Below the pieces are notes generated by a model. That model searched no databases, was not told the DNA's origin, and was given only the letters and a program-made list of their open reading frames with translations. Below, one piece after another: positions 28,137 to 38,107 of a DNA stretch of 64,000 nucleotides (positions are counted from its first letter, which is position 1; every line of letters begins with the position of its first letter). This stretch comes from [Eubacterium] infirmum (GTDB lineage Bacteria; Bacillota; Clostridia; Peptostreptococcales; Anaerovoracaceae): positions 372,001 to 436,000 of the forward strand of contig UGGN01000001.1 of NCBI GenBank assembly GCA_900450455.1. The letters are read 5' to 3'. The position numbers and the translations under genes are program-made.

Positions 28137-28607
28137 GTGCCAAGAAAAGGAAACACACCAAAACGTATAGTACTTCCTGATCCAGTGTACGGAAATATTG
28201 TTGTAGCTAAGCTTATCAACAGCATTATGCTAGATGGTAAGAAAGGCGTAGCTCAGGCTATCGTTTATGGAGCTTTCGACAAGGTGAAGGAAATCACTGG
28301 AGAAGAACCATTGGAAGTATTTGATAAGGCAATGAACAATATCATGCCTGTTTTAGAAGTAAAAGCAAGAAGAATCGGTGGTGCGAACTATCAGGTACCT
28401 ATTGAGGTTAGACCTGAAAGAAGACAGACACTTGCGCTAAGATGGCTCACAGCAGCTGTTAGAGCAAGAGGCGAGAGAACCATGGCAGAGAGACTTGCAA
28501 AAGAACTGATCGACGCAGCAAACAGTACAGGTGCATCAGTTAAGAAGAAAGAAGATACACATAGAATGGCAGAGGCTAATAAGGCGTTTGCACATTTCAG
28601 ATGGTAG
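28137..28607 (+). CDS. rpsG: 30S ribosomal protein S7
   Basis: 156 residues, exactly the family length, starting at GTG (28137; [10 protein letters not shown]) with GGGAGGA 6 nt upstream. The frame is open further back to an ATG at 28062, but the added 25 residues are not S7-like. Conserved parts are [42 protein letters not shown] and the C-terminal [11 protein letters not shown]7 nucleates assembly of the 30S head. Confidence 0.96.
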   Translation: MPRKGNTPKRIVLPDPVYGNIVVAKLINSIMLDGKKGVAQAIVYGAFDKVKEITGEEPLEVFDKAMNNIMPVLEVKARRIGGANYQVPIEVRPERRQTLALRWLTAAVRARGERTMAERLAKELIDAANSTGASVKKKEDTHRMAEANKAFAHFRW

Positions 28608-28630
28608 TTTGATTAGACGGAGGAAAAGTA

Positions 28631-30703
28631 ATGGCAGGTAGAAAATTCTCATTAGAGAACACAAGAAATATCGGTATCATGGCTCACATCGATGCCGGTA
28701 AGACTACCACGACCGAAAGAATCCTCTTCTATACAGGTAAGTCACACAAAATCGGTGAGACGCATGACGGCGCGGCTGTTATGGACTGGATGGAACAGGA
28801 ACAGGAACGTGGTATAACCATTACTTCTGCTGCGACTACTGCACAGTGGAAGGGAAATAGAATAAATATTATTGATACCCCGGGCCACGTAGACTTTACA
28901 GTTGAAGTAGAAAGATCGCTTAGAGTACTTGACGGTGCGGTTACAGTACTCTGTGCTAAGGGTGGTGTTGAGCCACAGTCCGAAACAGTTTGGAGACAGG
29001 CTGAAAAATACGGAGTTCCAAGAATGATTTTCATCAACAAGATGGATATTCTAGGAGCTAATTTCTACAGGGTAGTAGATATGGTAAAGGATAGACTCAA
29101 GGCTAACGCCGTGCCTGTTCAGCTACCAATCGGAGTAGAAGATACATTCGTAGGTATCATTGACTTGGTAACTATGAAGGCAGAAATTTATAAGGATGAA
29201 CTTGGAACACAGTTCGAGATTACAGATATTCCTGAAGATATGATGGAAACAGCTCAGGAGTGGAGAGAAAAGATGATTGAGTCCGTTGCTGAGTGTGACG
29301 AAGAACTCATGATGAAGTTCCTCGAAGGTGAAGAGCTGACAATCGAAGAAATCAAGTCAACTATTCGTAAGCAGACAATTGACTGTCAGATGGTTCCGGT
29401 ATTCTGTGGATCGGCTTACAGAAACAAGGGTGTACAGATGATGCTCGACGGAGTTATCGACTATATGCCATCACCGGTTGACATTCCGGCTATCAAGGGT
29501 GTTGACCCTGTTACCGGAGAAGAAGCTGAGAGACCATCATCAGATGAGGCCCCATTCTCGGCGCTGGCATTCAAGATTATGGCAGATCCGTTCGTAGGTA
29601 AGCTTGCTTTCTTCAGAGTATATTCAGGAACTATTGAGTCAGGCTCATACGTTTACAATTCGACAAAGGGTAAGAAGGGAAGACTTGGAAGAATCCTTCA
29701 GATGCACGCTAATAAGAGAGAGGAAATCGAGAAGGTTTACTCAGGAGATATAGCTGCAGCTGTAGGTCTAAAGGATGTTACAACAGGTGACACACTTTGC
29801 GACGAAAAGAATGAAATCATTCTTGAGTCAATGGAATTCCCGGATCCGGTAATCGAGATTGCTATCGAGCCTAAGACAAAGGCAGGTCAGGAAAAGATGG
29901 GTATCGCTTTGGCAAAACTTGCTGAAGAAGATCCAACTTTCAAGACATACACAAACGAAGATACAGGACAGACCATCATCGCAGGTATGGGTGAGCTCCA
30001 TCTGGAAATCATCGTAGATAGACTTCTCCGTGAGTTCAAGGTGGAGGCTAACGTAGGTAAGCCACAGGTTTCATACAAAGAAACCATTACAGAGCCTGCA
30101 GATGTCGATCACAAGTATGCTAAGCAGTCAGGTGGTCACGGTCAGTACGGTCATGTTAAGATTAAGGTATTCCCACGCGAGCCGGGTGCCGGATTTGAGT
30201 TCATCAACTCAATTGTCGGCGGTGCGGTTCCTAAGGAATACATCGGACCTATCGAGGCAGGTATCAAAGAAGCAATGGAAACCGGTCCGGTTGCCGGATA
30301 TCAGGTAGTTGATGTCGGTGTTGAACTATACGACGGTTCATACCACGAAGTTGACTCATCTGAAATGGCATTTAAGGTAGCAGCATCCATGGCGTTTAGA
30401 GAAGCAGCAAAGAAGGGTAAGCCGGTTCTCCTTGAGCCAATATTCAAGGTAGAGGTGACCGTTCCGGATGAGTATATGGGCGATGTAATCGGTGATATCT
30501 CTTCAAGAAGAGGAAGAATCGAAGGCTCAGATATGAACAACGGTGCTGTGGCAGTTAGAGGAATGGTACCTCTATCAGAGATGTTTGGATATGCAACCGA
30601 CCTTAGATCTAAGACACAGGGTCGAGGTGTATATGTAATGCAGTTTGACCACTTTGAGAAGCTTCCAGATAACCTTGTAGAAAAGGTTAATGCAAGCAAG
30701 TAA
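28631..30703 (+). CDS. fusA: Elongation factor G
   Basis: 690-residue translocation GTPase: G1 [15 protein letters not shown] near residue 18, G3 [10 protein letters not shown]4 NKMD, followed by domains II to V ([44 protein letters not shown]). It moves tRNAs and mRNA after peptide transfer. GACGGAGGAAAAG precedes the ATG. Downstream is tuf copy 2 after 21 bp, giving rpsL-rpsG-fusA-tuf. Confidence 0.98.
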   Translation: MAGRKFSLENTRNIGIMAHIDAGKTTTTERILFYTGKSHKIGETHDGAAVMDWMEQEQERGITITSAATTAQWKGNRINIIDTPGHVDFTVEVERSLRVLDGAVTVLCAKGGVEPQSETVWRQAEKYGVPRMIFINKMDILGANFYRVVDMVKDRLKANAVPVQLPIGVEDTFVGIIDLVTMKAEIYKDELGTQFEITDIPEDMMETAQEWREKMIESVAECDEELMMKFLEGEELTIEEIKSTIRKQTIDCQMVPVFCGSAYRNKGVQMMLDGVIDYMPSPVDIPAIKGVDPVTGEEAERPSSDEAPFSALAFKIMADPFVGKLAFFRVYSGTIESGSYVYNSTKGKKGRLGRILQMHANKREEIEKVYSGDIAAAVGLKDVTTGDTLCDEKNEIILESMEFPDPVIEIAIEPKTKAGQEKMGIALAKLAEEDPTFKTYTNEDTGQTIIAGMGELHLEIIVDRLLREFKVEANVGKPQVSYKETITEPADVDHKYAKQSGGHGQYGHVKIKVFPREPGAGFEFINSIVGGAVPKEYIGPIEAGIKEAMETGPVAGYQVVDVGVELYDGSYHEVDSSEMAFKVAASMAFREAAKKGKPVLLEPIFKVEVTVPDEYMGDVIGDISSRRGRIEGSDMNNGAVAVRGMVPLSEMFGYATDLRSKTQGRGVYVMQFDHFEKLPDNLVEKVNASK

Positions 30704-30724
30704 CCTAATTGGAGGAATATAATA

Positions 30725-31918
30725 ATGGCAAAACAGAAATTTGAAAGAAACAAACCACATATCAATATCGGTACAATCGGACACGTAGACCACGGTAAGA
30801 CAACACTTACAGCAGCGATTACAACAACGCTGCACCAGAGATACGGTCTAGGAGAGAAGGTTGAGTTCGACAAGATTGATAAGGCACCGGAAGAGAAGGA
30901 AAGAGGAATCACAATCTCAACATCACACGTTGAGTATGAGACACCAAACCGCCATTACGCACACGTAGACTGCCCGGGCCACGCTGACTATGTAAAGAAC
31001 ATGATAACAGGTGCTGCACAGATGGATGGAGCGATTCTAGTAGTAGCAGCAACAGATGGACCAATGCCACAGACAAGAGAGCACATCCTGCTATCAAGAC
31101 AGGTAGGAGTACCATACATCATAGTATTCCTAAACAAGTGCGATATGGTAGATGACGAAGAACTTCTGGATTTAGTAGAGATGGAAGTAAGAGAACTACT
31201 AACAGAGTATGACTTCCCGGGAGATGATACACCAATCATCAGAGGATCAGCACTTAAGGCACTTGAGGATCCATCAAGCGAGTGGGGAGATAAGATAGTA
31301 GAGCTGTTTGAAGCAGTAGATAGCTACATTCCGGAGCCAAAGAGAGATAACGACAAGCCATTCCTAATGCCTGTAGAGGACGTATTCTCAATCACAGGAA
31401 GAGGAACGGTAGCAACAGGAAGAGTTGAGAGAGGCGTGCTTAAGGTTGGTGAGGAAGTAGAGATCATCGGACTTACAGAAGAGAAGAGAAAAGTAGTAGT
31501 AACAGGCCTGGAGATGTTCAGAAAGCTTCTGGATGAGGCAGAGACAGGAGATAACGTAGGAGCACTGCTAAGAGGTGTGCAGAGAAACGAAATCGAAAGA
31601 GGTCAGGTTCTAGCAGCACCTGGAACAATACATCCACATACAAAGTTCAAGGGACAGGTATACGTGCTAAAGAAGGAAGAAGGCGGAAGACATACACCAT
31701 TCTTCAATGGATATAGACCACAGTTCTACTTCAGAACAACAGACGTAACAGGAGATCTAAAGTTACCGGAAGGAACAGAGATGTGCATGCCTGGAGATAA
31801 CGTAATCATGGAGATTGACTTGATCACACCAATCGCTATCGAAGAGGGACTAAGATTCGCTATCAGAGAAGGTGGTAGAACAGTAGGATCAGGTGTTGTA
31901 ACAGAGATCATCGAGTAA
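30725..31918 (+). CDS. tuf: Elongation factor Tu, copy 2
   Basis: 397 residues, identical in sequence to the copy at 8802-9995, with the same GTPase motifs ([20 protein letters not shown]). Its ribosome-binding site (TTGGAGGAATATA) differs from copy 1, since identity begins only 4 bases before the ATG. It closes the str operon; the copies are probably expressed from different promoters. Confidence 0.98.
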   Translation: MAKQKFERNKPHINIGTIGHVDHGKTTLTAAITTTLHQRYGLGEKVEFDKIDKAPEEKERGITISTSHVEYETPNRHYAHVDCPGHADYVKNMITGAAQMDGAILVVAATDGPMPQTREHILLSRQVGVPYIIVFLNKCDMVDDEELLDLVEMEVRELLTEYDFPGDDTPIIRGSALKALEDPSSEWGDKIVELFEAVDSYIPEPKRDNDKPFLMPVEDVFSITGRGTVATGRVERGVLKVGEEVEIIGLTEEKRKVVVTGLEMFRKLLDEAETGDNVGALLRGVQRNEIERGQVLAAPGTIHPHTKFKGQVYVLKKEEGGRHTPFFNGYRPQFYFRTTDVTGDLKLPEGTEMCMPGDNVIMEIDLITPIAIEEGLRFAIREGGRTVGSGVVTEIIE

Positions 31919-31947
31919 TAGGTCAAATTACAAACATAACATTAAGA

Positions 31948-31974
31948 TGCCGGCACAACAGTGCCGGTATTTTT
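31948..31974 (+). terminator. Terminator of tuf copy 2
   Basis: Same CCGGCAC-AACA-GTGCCGG hairpin as copy 1, followed by five T. Confidence 0.92.
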
Positions 31975-31996
31975 GTGGAAAAAATAAGAAATGGTG

Positions 31997-32025
31997 TTGA
32001 CAACTTGAAAAAACGATGGTATATT
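31997..32025 (+). promoter_or_regulatory. Promoter for the amino-acid ABC transporter
   Basis: Perfect TTGACA, 17-bp spacer, TATATT with an extended TGg. It lies 56 bp before the binding-protein gene; no riboswitch is apparent in the short leader. Confidence 0.85.
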
Positions 32026-32080
32026 TAACACATTAATACTTTAATACATTAAATCAATAAAGTAAAGGAAAGGGAATAAA

Positions 32081-32932
32081 ATGGCTAAGAATAGAATGTT
32101 TACAGGAGAAACAAAAGGAAAGAGAAGTAAGAGATTTGTAATCTCAGCAGTTATATTAACTTTGATTATGACATGCGCTTTGACAGCATGCGGAGGCAAG
32201 GATGACACGAAGACTGAATCTAAGGACACCTTGGTCGTAGGACTTGACGACACATTTGCGCCTATGGGATTCCGCGATTCAAAAGGTGAGCTTGTCGGCT
32301 TTGATATAGATATGGCAAAGGCTGTTGGAAAAAAGCTGAACATGAAGGTGGATTTCAAGGCAATCGACTGGGATTCGAAGGAGATGGAGCTCAAGTCAGG
32401 ATCGATTGACTGTGTATGGAACGGAATGTCAGTGACCCCCGAGAGAAAAGAGAAGATGTCTTTATCGGCTAAGTACCTTGATAACAAGATTGTAGTAATG
32501 GCACTTAAGTCCTCTGATATAGATGTAAAGGATTCGAATGAACTTGCCAATCTAAAGATAGGAACGCAGGTTGATTCCTCAGCACTGGCTAGGATTAAGG
32601 ATGATAAAAATTATAAGAGCTTTTCCGAAAATGTTTCGGAATACGACACATACGACGATGCAATTATGGATTTAAAGGCAGGGCGTGTAGATGTAATAGT
32701 TGTTGATCAGGTACTTGGAGAGTACGCAAACAAGAATCTCGGTGACATAATGAAAAAGTGTGAGTTCTCGTTTGGAAATGATTACTATGTCATAGGATTT
32801 GAGAAGAAAAACACTAAGCTAAGAGATAAGGTTAATAAGGCGCTCAAGGAACTTATAGACGATGGAACCGCATCAAAGATAAGCAAAAAGTGGTTCGGAG
32901 AAGATATAGTTGTTTACGAAGAAGTGAAGTAA
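32081..32932 (+). CDS. Amino-acid ABC transporter, substrate-binding lipoprotein
   Basis: 283 residues. A basic start and hydrophobic stretch (residues about 19-37) end in the lipobox LTAC (cleavage before Cys), so it is an acylated surface lipoprotein. The mature part is a family 3 solute-binding domain (LVVGLDDTFAPMGFRDSKGELVGFDID). Substrates of this family are polar amino acids or cystine; which one cannot be told. The permease and ATPase follow within 30 bp. Confidence 0.93.
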   Translation: MAKNRMFTGETKGKRSKRFVISAVILTLIMTCALTACGGKDDTKTESKDTLVVGLDDTFAPMGFRDSKGELVGFDIDMAKAVGKKLNMKVDFKAIDWDSKEMELKSGSIDCVWNGMSVTPERKEKMSLSAKYLDNKIVVMALKSSDIDVKDSNELANLKIGTQVDSSALARIKDDKNYKSFSENVSEYDTYDDAIMDLKAGRVDVIVVDQVLGEYANKNLGDIMKKCEFSFGNDYYVIGFEKKNTKLRDKVNKALKELIDDGTASKISKKWFGEDIVVYEEVK

Positions 32933-32935
32933 AAT

Positions 32936-33595
32936 ATGAATACAATTTTAGAATACTTACCGTTTTTACTTAACGGAGCAAAGGTAACGGTCGCTATATT
33001 TGTTTTGACGCTGGTGCTTTCGCTACCGCTAGGGCTGCCGTTTGCACTGGGAAGTGAGAGCAGAATTCCTCCGATTAGGTGGTTTTGTAAAATATATATA
33101 TGGGTTTTTAGGGGAACACCATTGATTCTTCAGCTTTACTTCTTCTACTATTTTTTTCCTATAAGCCTTGGAATAAATATAAATCCGTTTCTTGCGGTGA
33201 TACTGACATTTGTCTTGAACTATGCAGCATACTTCGGTGAGATTTATAGAGGAGGAATTGCGAGCGTGGATGAAGGACAATATGAAGCCGCAGAGGCTCT
33301 AGGGATATCAAAGTTTGCTACTATGAAGGATATCATACTTCCGCAGACCATGAAGGCAGTGCTTCCGCCTGTAGTAAATGAAGCAATTACGCTGGTAAAA
33401 GATACAGCGCTAGCATCGACAATAGGCACGGTTATAGATTTGATGAGGGCGACGAGCACAACGGTAAACAGACTTACAGATATGACACCGTTTGTTGTAG
33501 CAGCGGTAATCTACCTGATTATGACGGCATTGTTGACATTCGGTGCAGGCAGACTGGAAAAGTATTTTAAAAAGTATGATGCAAAGCAGGCATAG
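32936..33595 (+). CDS. Amino-acid ABC transporter, permease
   Basis: 219 residues with about five hydrophobic helices and the HisM/GlnP-type coupling motif EAAEALGISKFATMKDIILPQTMKAVLP. IYIWVFRGTPLILQLYFFYYF is characteristic of polar amino-acid permeases. It starts 3 bp after the binding-protein stop. A single permease suggests it acts as a homodimer. Confidence 0.94.
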   Translation: MNTILEYLPFLLNGAKVTVAIFVLTLVLSLPLGLPFALGSESRIPPIRWFCKIYIWVFRGTPLILQLYFFYYFFPISLGININPFLAVILTFVLNYAAYFGEIYRGGIASVDEGQYEAAEALGISKFATMKDIILPQTMKAVLPPVVNEAITLVKDTALASTIGTVIDLMRATSTTVNRLTDMTPFVVAAVIYLIMTALLTFGAGRLEKYFKKYDAKQA

Positions 33596-33620
33596 AGGGC
33601 TTGCAGGAGAGAGTTAAGAG

Positions 33621-34328
33621 ATGAGTTATACGCTTAGAGCAAACAATATAAGTAAGCGCTTCGGAACGCAAGAAGCGATAAAAGGAGTTAAACTTGATAT
33701 AAAGAAAGGCGAAACCGTTGCGATTATAGGCCCTTCAGGGTCCGGAAAGAGTACCTTGTTGAGATGTATAGGCGGGCTTGAGAAAGTCACATCGGGAAAT
33801 CTGGAAATCAAAGGAATTTGTGGAATGGTGTTTCAGAACTTCAATCTATTTCCACACATGACATGCCTTCAGAACATAAGTTACGCACCGATTAGAGTAA
33901 ATAAGGCTAAACGAGATAAGGTTGAGAAAAGGGCAAGGAAGCTTCTTGCTATGGTCGGGCTAAGTGATAAAGCCGGCGCATACCCGGCGCAGCTTTCCGG
34001 CGGTCAAAAGCAGAGAGTCGCAATCGCAAGGGCTCTTGCCATGGAGCCGGATTTGATGCTCTTTGATGAGCCGACATCGGCACTCGATCCCGAGACGACG
34101 GGAGATGTGCTTTCGGTAATGAAAGACCTCTCCGGTCAGGACATGACTATGATTATTGTTACACACGAGATGAGCTTTGCCGAAGAGATTGCAGATCGCA
34201 TAATCTTTATGGATGATGGAATTATCGTTGAGGAAGGAAATGCGCAAGAAATCTTCGAGAATCCGAAAAGCAAGAGACTATCGGATTTCCTCGGGGCAAG
34301 GCTCAAATTTACAGCAGCTCAAAGCTGA
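33621..34328 (+). CDS. Amino-acid ABC transporter, ATPase
   Basis: 235 residues: Walker [10 protein letters not shown] near residue 37, Q-loop [12 protein letters not shown], signature [15 protein letters not shown], Walker [15 protein letters not shown] and the switch His in IIVTHEMSF. The stretch between Walker A and the Q-loop is about 15-20 residues shorter than in GlnQ or HisP ([20 protein letters not shown]), a variant also seen in other Firmicute transporters. The 3' end overlaps the patatin gene on the other strand by 20 bp. Confidence 0.94.
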   Translation: MSYTLRANNISKRFGTQEAIKGVKLDIKKGETVAIIGPSGSGKSTLLRCIGGLEKVTSGNLEIKGICGMVFQNFNLFPHMTCLQNISYAPIRVNKAKRDKVEKRARKLLAMVGLSDKAGAYPAQLSGGQKQRVAIARALAMEPDLMLFDEPTSALDPETTGDVLSVMKDLSGQDMTMIIVTHEMSFAEEIADRIIFMDDGIIVEEGNAQEIFENPKSKRLSDFLGARLKFTAAQS

Positions 34329-35472
34329 GAAGTACCTTGGCGGCATTTATCTCTGCAGGAATGAGTTTTTTGATATATGATTTATTAAATATCGAGGCTT
34401 CTCCGTTCTCTTTGATATTTTTGGCAATCAGAATCACAGCAGTTTTCTTATTTAGGTGATTTAAGTAGGTTTTGATAGAGCTTGGACTTAGGTCCTGCTC
34501 CTTCAGAGCATCGCTGCGCTTGTTGTGTTCGATAATGATGTCGACAAGCCTTGAAATAAAACTCTTTCTTGTATATAGAATCAAAGGGTCCAGCTCGAAT
34601 AATGATGCCAGATCATCTATTTTTTTGAGAGTCTTCTTATCGAATTCTTTCTTAGCAAAGCTGTAGAGATTACCGTCGTAAATGTCGAAGACTTTCATAG
34701 CATCAAGGTATCCGAGTCTCATAATCTTTTCGGAGTTGTTTGGATCAAACACGAGAAATGAACCCAGGTCCAACTTGGGGCTTATTAACTTGATATTATC
34801 CGAGCTACCCATTTCCTTATCTTTGTCATAGCGACCGACTGCATCAAGGTATATAGCAATTATATTCGTTGCCCCTCGTTCCACTGCCATGTGGATAGGC
34901 ATGTTGTTCTCGTAACCACCGTCGATATAGCTCTTGCCGTCGATAGTGTGCGGTTTAAGTGCCGGAAATGCTGAAGAACTGGCAATTATGTAGTCACCCA
35001 TCTTTCCCTCCGGAATTTCGTCCTTCCAAAGATAATGAGGTTTCATCAAAGGCAGTTCTACAGTTAAAAGACCAAAGTCCATAGGACTTTTTCTTATTAA
35101 GTCCTCATCAAGGTAGTTGTCTATGATTTCTTTTAGTCCGCTAACATCGGCTCCACCCTGCCTAAAAAATTCCGAAGCAAAATCAGTTATCTGGGCGTTG
35201 GGTTTAACATCAAAAACTTTGTCGGTCACAAGCTTTCGCCATAGGCCGGATGTCAAAAAAGGATCTCCCTGAACAACCATTGCACTATTCAAAGCCCCAA
35301 CCGAGACACCGACAACTATGTCTATTGGAATTCCAAGTTCAATTATAGCTCTCCACGCTCCACACTGATAGGCACCGCGAGAGCCACCACCGCTCAAAAC
35401 CAAAGCGGTTTTTCCAATACCGCTCGTTTGACTTTTCTGTCTTCCGTAAGAGCTGGCGAGTGTCTTTTTCAT
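34309..35472 (-). CDS. Patatin-like phospholipase
   Basis: 387 residues on the - strand. The oxyanion [13 protein letters not shown] (near residue 28), nucleophile elbow GVSVGALN (GxSxG) and catalytic Asp in [11 protein letters not shown] make the Ser-Asp dyad of patatins. About 130 C-terminal residues after FVFDPN are not in the core family and are helix-rich. There is no signal peptide. It overlaps the convergent transporter ATPase by 20 bp, and AGGGGGT precedes its ATG. Function: probably lipid acyl hydrolase. Confidence 0.92.
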   Translation of the reverse strand: MKKTLASSYGRQKSQTSGIGKTALVLSGGGSRGAYQCGAWRAIIELGIPIDIVVGVSVGALNSAMVVQGDPFLTSGLWRKLVTDKVFDVKPNAQITDFASEFFRQGGADVSGLKEIIDNYLDEDLIRKSPMDFGLLTVELPLMKPHYLWKDEIPEGKMGDYIIASSSAFPALKPHTIDGKSYIDGGYENNMPIHMAVERGATNIIAIYLDAVGRYDKDKEMGSSDNIKLISPKLDLGSFLVFDPNNSEKIMRLGYLDAMKVFDIYDGNLYSFAKKEFDKKTLKKIDDLASLFELDPLILYTRKSFISRLVDIIIEHNKRSDALKEQDLSPSSIKTYLNHLNKKTAVILIAKNIKENGEASIFNKSYIKKLIPAEINAAKVLLSFELL

Positions 35473-35473
35473 G

Positions 35474-35502
35474 TTAACATACCCCCTCGAATATGATATA
35501 AT
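35474..35502 (+). promoter_or_regulatory. Promoter of the sirtuin-surE-DUF2156 operon
   Basis: TTAACA, 17-bp spacer, TATAAT with an extended TGa, in the gap between divergent genes. It overlaps the start of the patatin gene on the other strand. Confidence 0.7.
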
Positions 35503-35561
35503 ATGCTTAATTCATTTCTTTGTATATTATCACATGAAAATGTTTTTTTAAAGGAGCTCAA

Positions 35562-36284
35562 ATGGATTCAAGATTAAAAAGTTTGATAGATAAGAGCAAC
35601 AAGATCGTCTTCTTTGGCGGAGCCGGAGTATCGACTGAGAGCAACATCCCTGACTTTAGATCGGAGAGCGGAATATATCATGCAAAAACCGAATACGGCT
35701 ATCCTCCGGAGTCTATAGTGTCTGCGGATTTTTATTTTAACCATAATAAGCTATTTTATAAATTTTACAAGGAAAATCTGGTATATATGGAAGCAGAGCC
35801 AAACGATGCACACAAGGCTCTTGCCAAGCTGGAGCAGGAGGGCAAGCTCACTGCAGTGGTGACGCAGAATATCGATGGACTGCACCAGAAGGCGGGAAGC
35901 CGCAATGTCTACGAGCTGCACGGAAGCGTAAACAGAAATTACTGCGAGAAATGTGGAAAGTTCTACGATCTTGAGTACGTTATGGACGAGGCTAATTGCA
36001 AGGATGGAGTTCCTTATTGCAGTTGCAACGGAAGAATTAAGCCCGATGTAGTTCTCTTTGGAGAGATGCTTGACGATGCAACCATAGAAGGTGCAGTAAA
36101 AGCTATATCAGAAGCAGATCTTCTTATAGTCGGAGGAACATCGCTTGCAGTATACCCGGCGGCAGGACTTATAAACTATTACCGTGGCAATGAACTCGTT
36201 TTGATAAATAAGACAGAGACACCATACGATAGCAGAGCGAGCCTTGTTATCTATGACTCAATAGGAAAGGTAATGAAATATTAA
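35562..36284 (+). CDS. cobB: Sir2-family NAD-dependent protein deacylase
   Basis: 240 residues: NAD site GAGVSTESNIPDFRSESGIY, VTQNIDGLHQKAG, the catalytic His in ELHGSVNRNYC, four zinc cysteines (CEKC and CSC-type CSCNGR) and GTSLAVYPAAGL. It removes acyl groups from lysines while consuming NAD. AAAGGAGCTC precedes the ATG. It shares one base (TAATG) with surE. Confidence 0.95.
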   Translation: MDSRLKSLIDKSNKIVFFGGAGVSTESNIPDFRSESGIYHAKTEYGYPPESIVSADFYFNHNKLFYKFYKENLVYMEAEPNDAHKALAKLEQEGKLTAVVTQNIDGLHQKAGSRNVYELHGSVNRNYCEKCGKFYDLEYVMDEANCKDGVPYCSCNGRIKPDVVLFGEMLDDATIEGAVKAISEADLLIVGGTSLAVYPAAGLINYYRGNELVLINKTETPYDSRASLVIYDSIGKVMKY

Positions 36285-37036
36285 TGAATTTTTTACTCGT
36301 TAACGATGACGGCATTCATGCCGATGGAATAAAGGCGCTTGCAAAGGCTTTGTCCGAAGTCGGCGATGTTTATATTTGTGCGCCGAGCACCCAGCAAAGC
36401 GGAAAAAGCCACTCCATAACCCTGGATGAGGAAATCTTCGTTAGCTCCGTGGAGTTTCCTTGTGCCAAAAGGGCGTGGATGGTTTCGGGAACTCCGTCAG
36501 ACTGTGCAAAAGTCGGAATCCAGATGTGCGAGGCCAAAGGTATTGAGCCGGACATTGTGTATTCGGGTATTAATATGGGAAGCAATCTGGGAACCGATAC
36601 AGTATACTCGGGAACTGTCGGGGCTGCGCTAGAAGGTGCGATGAGAGGATATAAAGCTATCGCTGTTTCGGTGAATGACCGCGATTCATCTCATTTTGAC
36701 GGAGCGTGCAGGGTGGCTGTCGCTTTGATAGACTACGCAAAGAAGAAGCTTGCGCCAAAGACTATTATAAATATAAACTCTCCGAATAAACCCTTTAAAG
36801 ATATTAAGGGGGTTAAGTTGACAAAGTTGGGACCCGGATACTTCAACGATGGATTTGTGAATGTTGAGAATGATAGATATAAGCTTAAGGGACACATTCC
36901 GGACCATAAGGAAAACGAAGACGATGTAGATGTATTCTACAATGCTTGTGATTACATCACTATCACTCCGCTAAGGGTAGACCTTACAGACTATGATGAG
37001 TTAGAGAAATTAAAGGATTGGAGAATTGATATATGA
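36284..37036 (+). CDS. surE: 5'-nucleotidase SurE
   Basis: 250 residues with the metal site NDDGIHADGIKALA (N-terminus), STQQSGKSHSIT, VSGTPSDCAKVG and SGINMGSNLGTDTVYSGTVGAA, the family's conserved blocks. Dephosphorylates nucleoside monophosphates. It is translationally coupled to the sirtuin gene by TAATG and to the next gene by a 4-bp ATGA overlap, so the three form an operon. Confidence 0.95.
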   Translation: MNFLLVNDDGIHADGIKALAKALSEVGDVYICAPSTQQSGKSHSITLDEEIFVSSVEFPCAKRAWMVSGTPSDCAKVGIQMCEAKGIEPDIVYSGINMGSNLGTDTVYSGTVGAALEGAMRGYKAIAVSVNDRDSSHFDGACRVAVALIDYAKKKLAPKTIININSPNKPFKDIKGVKLTKLGPGYFNDGFVNVENDRYKLKGHIPDHKENEDDVDVFYNACDYITITPLRVDLTDYDELEKLKDWRIDI

Positions 37037-37968
37037 GTATATTTAGCCACACTTTTGAGGATCCCGAATCGGGAGACAAGGCTACTTTACTGAGATATTT
37101 TAACGGATATGATTATAGGGGTGCAGGCTATACCTATATTACGAACTACATATGGAGGAGAAGCTACTGCTTGAGTTGGGATATAATCGAAGGTTATGTG
37201 TGCATGGCGGGTGGAAACTGTGCCGGTGATGGAAGCGATTCTGTTATTTCAATGCCATTGACGGATAACGGAGAGTATGATGTTCCAAGGCTTCGTAAGG
37301 CTATTCTCGAGTGCAAGAGAAGGTTTGACGACATGGGAATCAAGTTCCGAATCGTGGCTATTCCTGAGAAGATGAAGGGGCTGCTGGAAGAAGCATTCGG
37401 TGATGAGATAGAAATCTTCGAAAATCGAGATGCAGACGAGTATGTCTACCTCAAGGATAAGCTCATAAATCTATCGGGAAGAGCCTTGCACAAAAAGAAA
37501 AACCATATGAACTACTTCCTTAAGAACTTTGAGTACGAGGTAAAGCCAATCACTTTAGATATGCGAGACGAGATTTTGAACTTTGCTACCAAGCAAAAGG
37601 AACTCAAGGAATTGGACGAAGAAATAGATACTTTGGAAACTGAATTTGATGCCATAGGTCAAATCCTGAAGCTTGTTGATGAGCCGAATGTTTACTCTGC
37701 AGCTGTTTACATTGACGGTAAGCTCGAAGGCTTTGCAATAGGAGAAACGGTATCAGAAAGTTTAGCAATTGAGCACTTTGAGAAGGCAAATGACAATTTT
37801 AGGGGTTTATATCAGATTGTCTGTCGAGAATTTTGCAAACAGTTACCCGAGAATATCAAGTACGTCAACAGAGAAGAGGATATGGGACTTGAAAATCTCA
37901 GACAGGCTAAAGAAGCCCTTAAACCTGAATATATGGAACGCCTTTTTTACGCCCATTTTAGAAAATAA
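37033..37968 (+). CDS. DUF2156-family protein (GNAT-like)
   Basis: 311 residues. The fold pattern matches DUF2156 proteins, which resemble the transferase domain of lysyl-phosphatidylglycerol synthase and of FemX-type aminoacyl transferases; RALHKKKNHMNYFLKNFEYEVKPI and the late AAVYIDGKLEGFAIGE strand are the recognisable parts. There is no membrane segment. The substrate is unknown. It overlaps surE by 4 bp. Confidence 0.82.
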   Translation: MSIFSHTFEDPESGDKATLLRYFNGYDYRGAGYTYITNYIWRRSYCLSWDIIEGYVCMAGGNCAGDGSDSVISMPLTDNGEYDVPRLRKAILECKRRFDDMGIKFRIVAIPEKMKGLLEEAFGDEIEIFENRDADEYVYLKDKLINLSGRALHKKKNHMNYFLKNFEYEVKPITLDMRDEILNFATKQKELKELDEEIDTLETEFDAIGQILKLVDEPNVYSAAVYIDGKLEGFAIGETVSESLAIEHFEKANDNFRGLYQIVCREFCKQLPENIKYVNREEDMGLENLRQAKEALKPEYMERLFYAHFRK

Positions 37969-37995
37969 TTTTGTCAAAGAATTTTCGATTTAGTA

Positions 37996-38024
37996 TTGAC
38001 TATTATTTAACAATGTTGTAAAGT
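37996..38024 (+). promoter_or_regulatory. Promoter of the thiolase gene
   Basis: TTGACT, 17-bp spacer, TAAAGT, followed by an 80-bp leader. Confidence 0.65.
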
Positions 38025-38107
38025 GGGAGTATCAGGTTATTGTACTTATATTATATGAGGAAACGAATAAATTTCGGAGAAAAATATGACAGTAGGAGGT
38101 ACTTACA

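Larger units (their letters stand above)
30721..31974 (+). repeat. Copy 2 of exact 1254-bp duplication (tuf plus terminator)
   Basis: Matches 8798-10051 by eye at nucleotide level, 21,923 bp downstream and in the same orientation. Confidence 0.9.

Noticed and set aside
30301-30912. 203-codon - strand frame spanning the fusA-tuf junction
   Set aside because: Mirror of two highly conserved genes; the same frame over tuf appears at 8780-8989 purely because tuf is duplicated.
34309-34328. Frameshift or fusion between the transporter ATPase and patatin
   Set aside because: Both frames end cleanly; the 20-bp overlap is an ordinary convergent arrangement.
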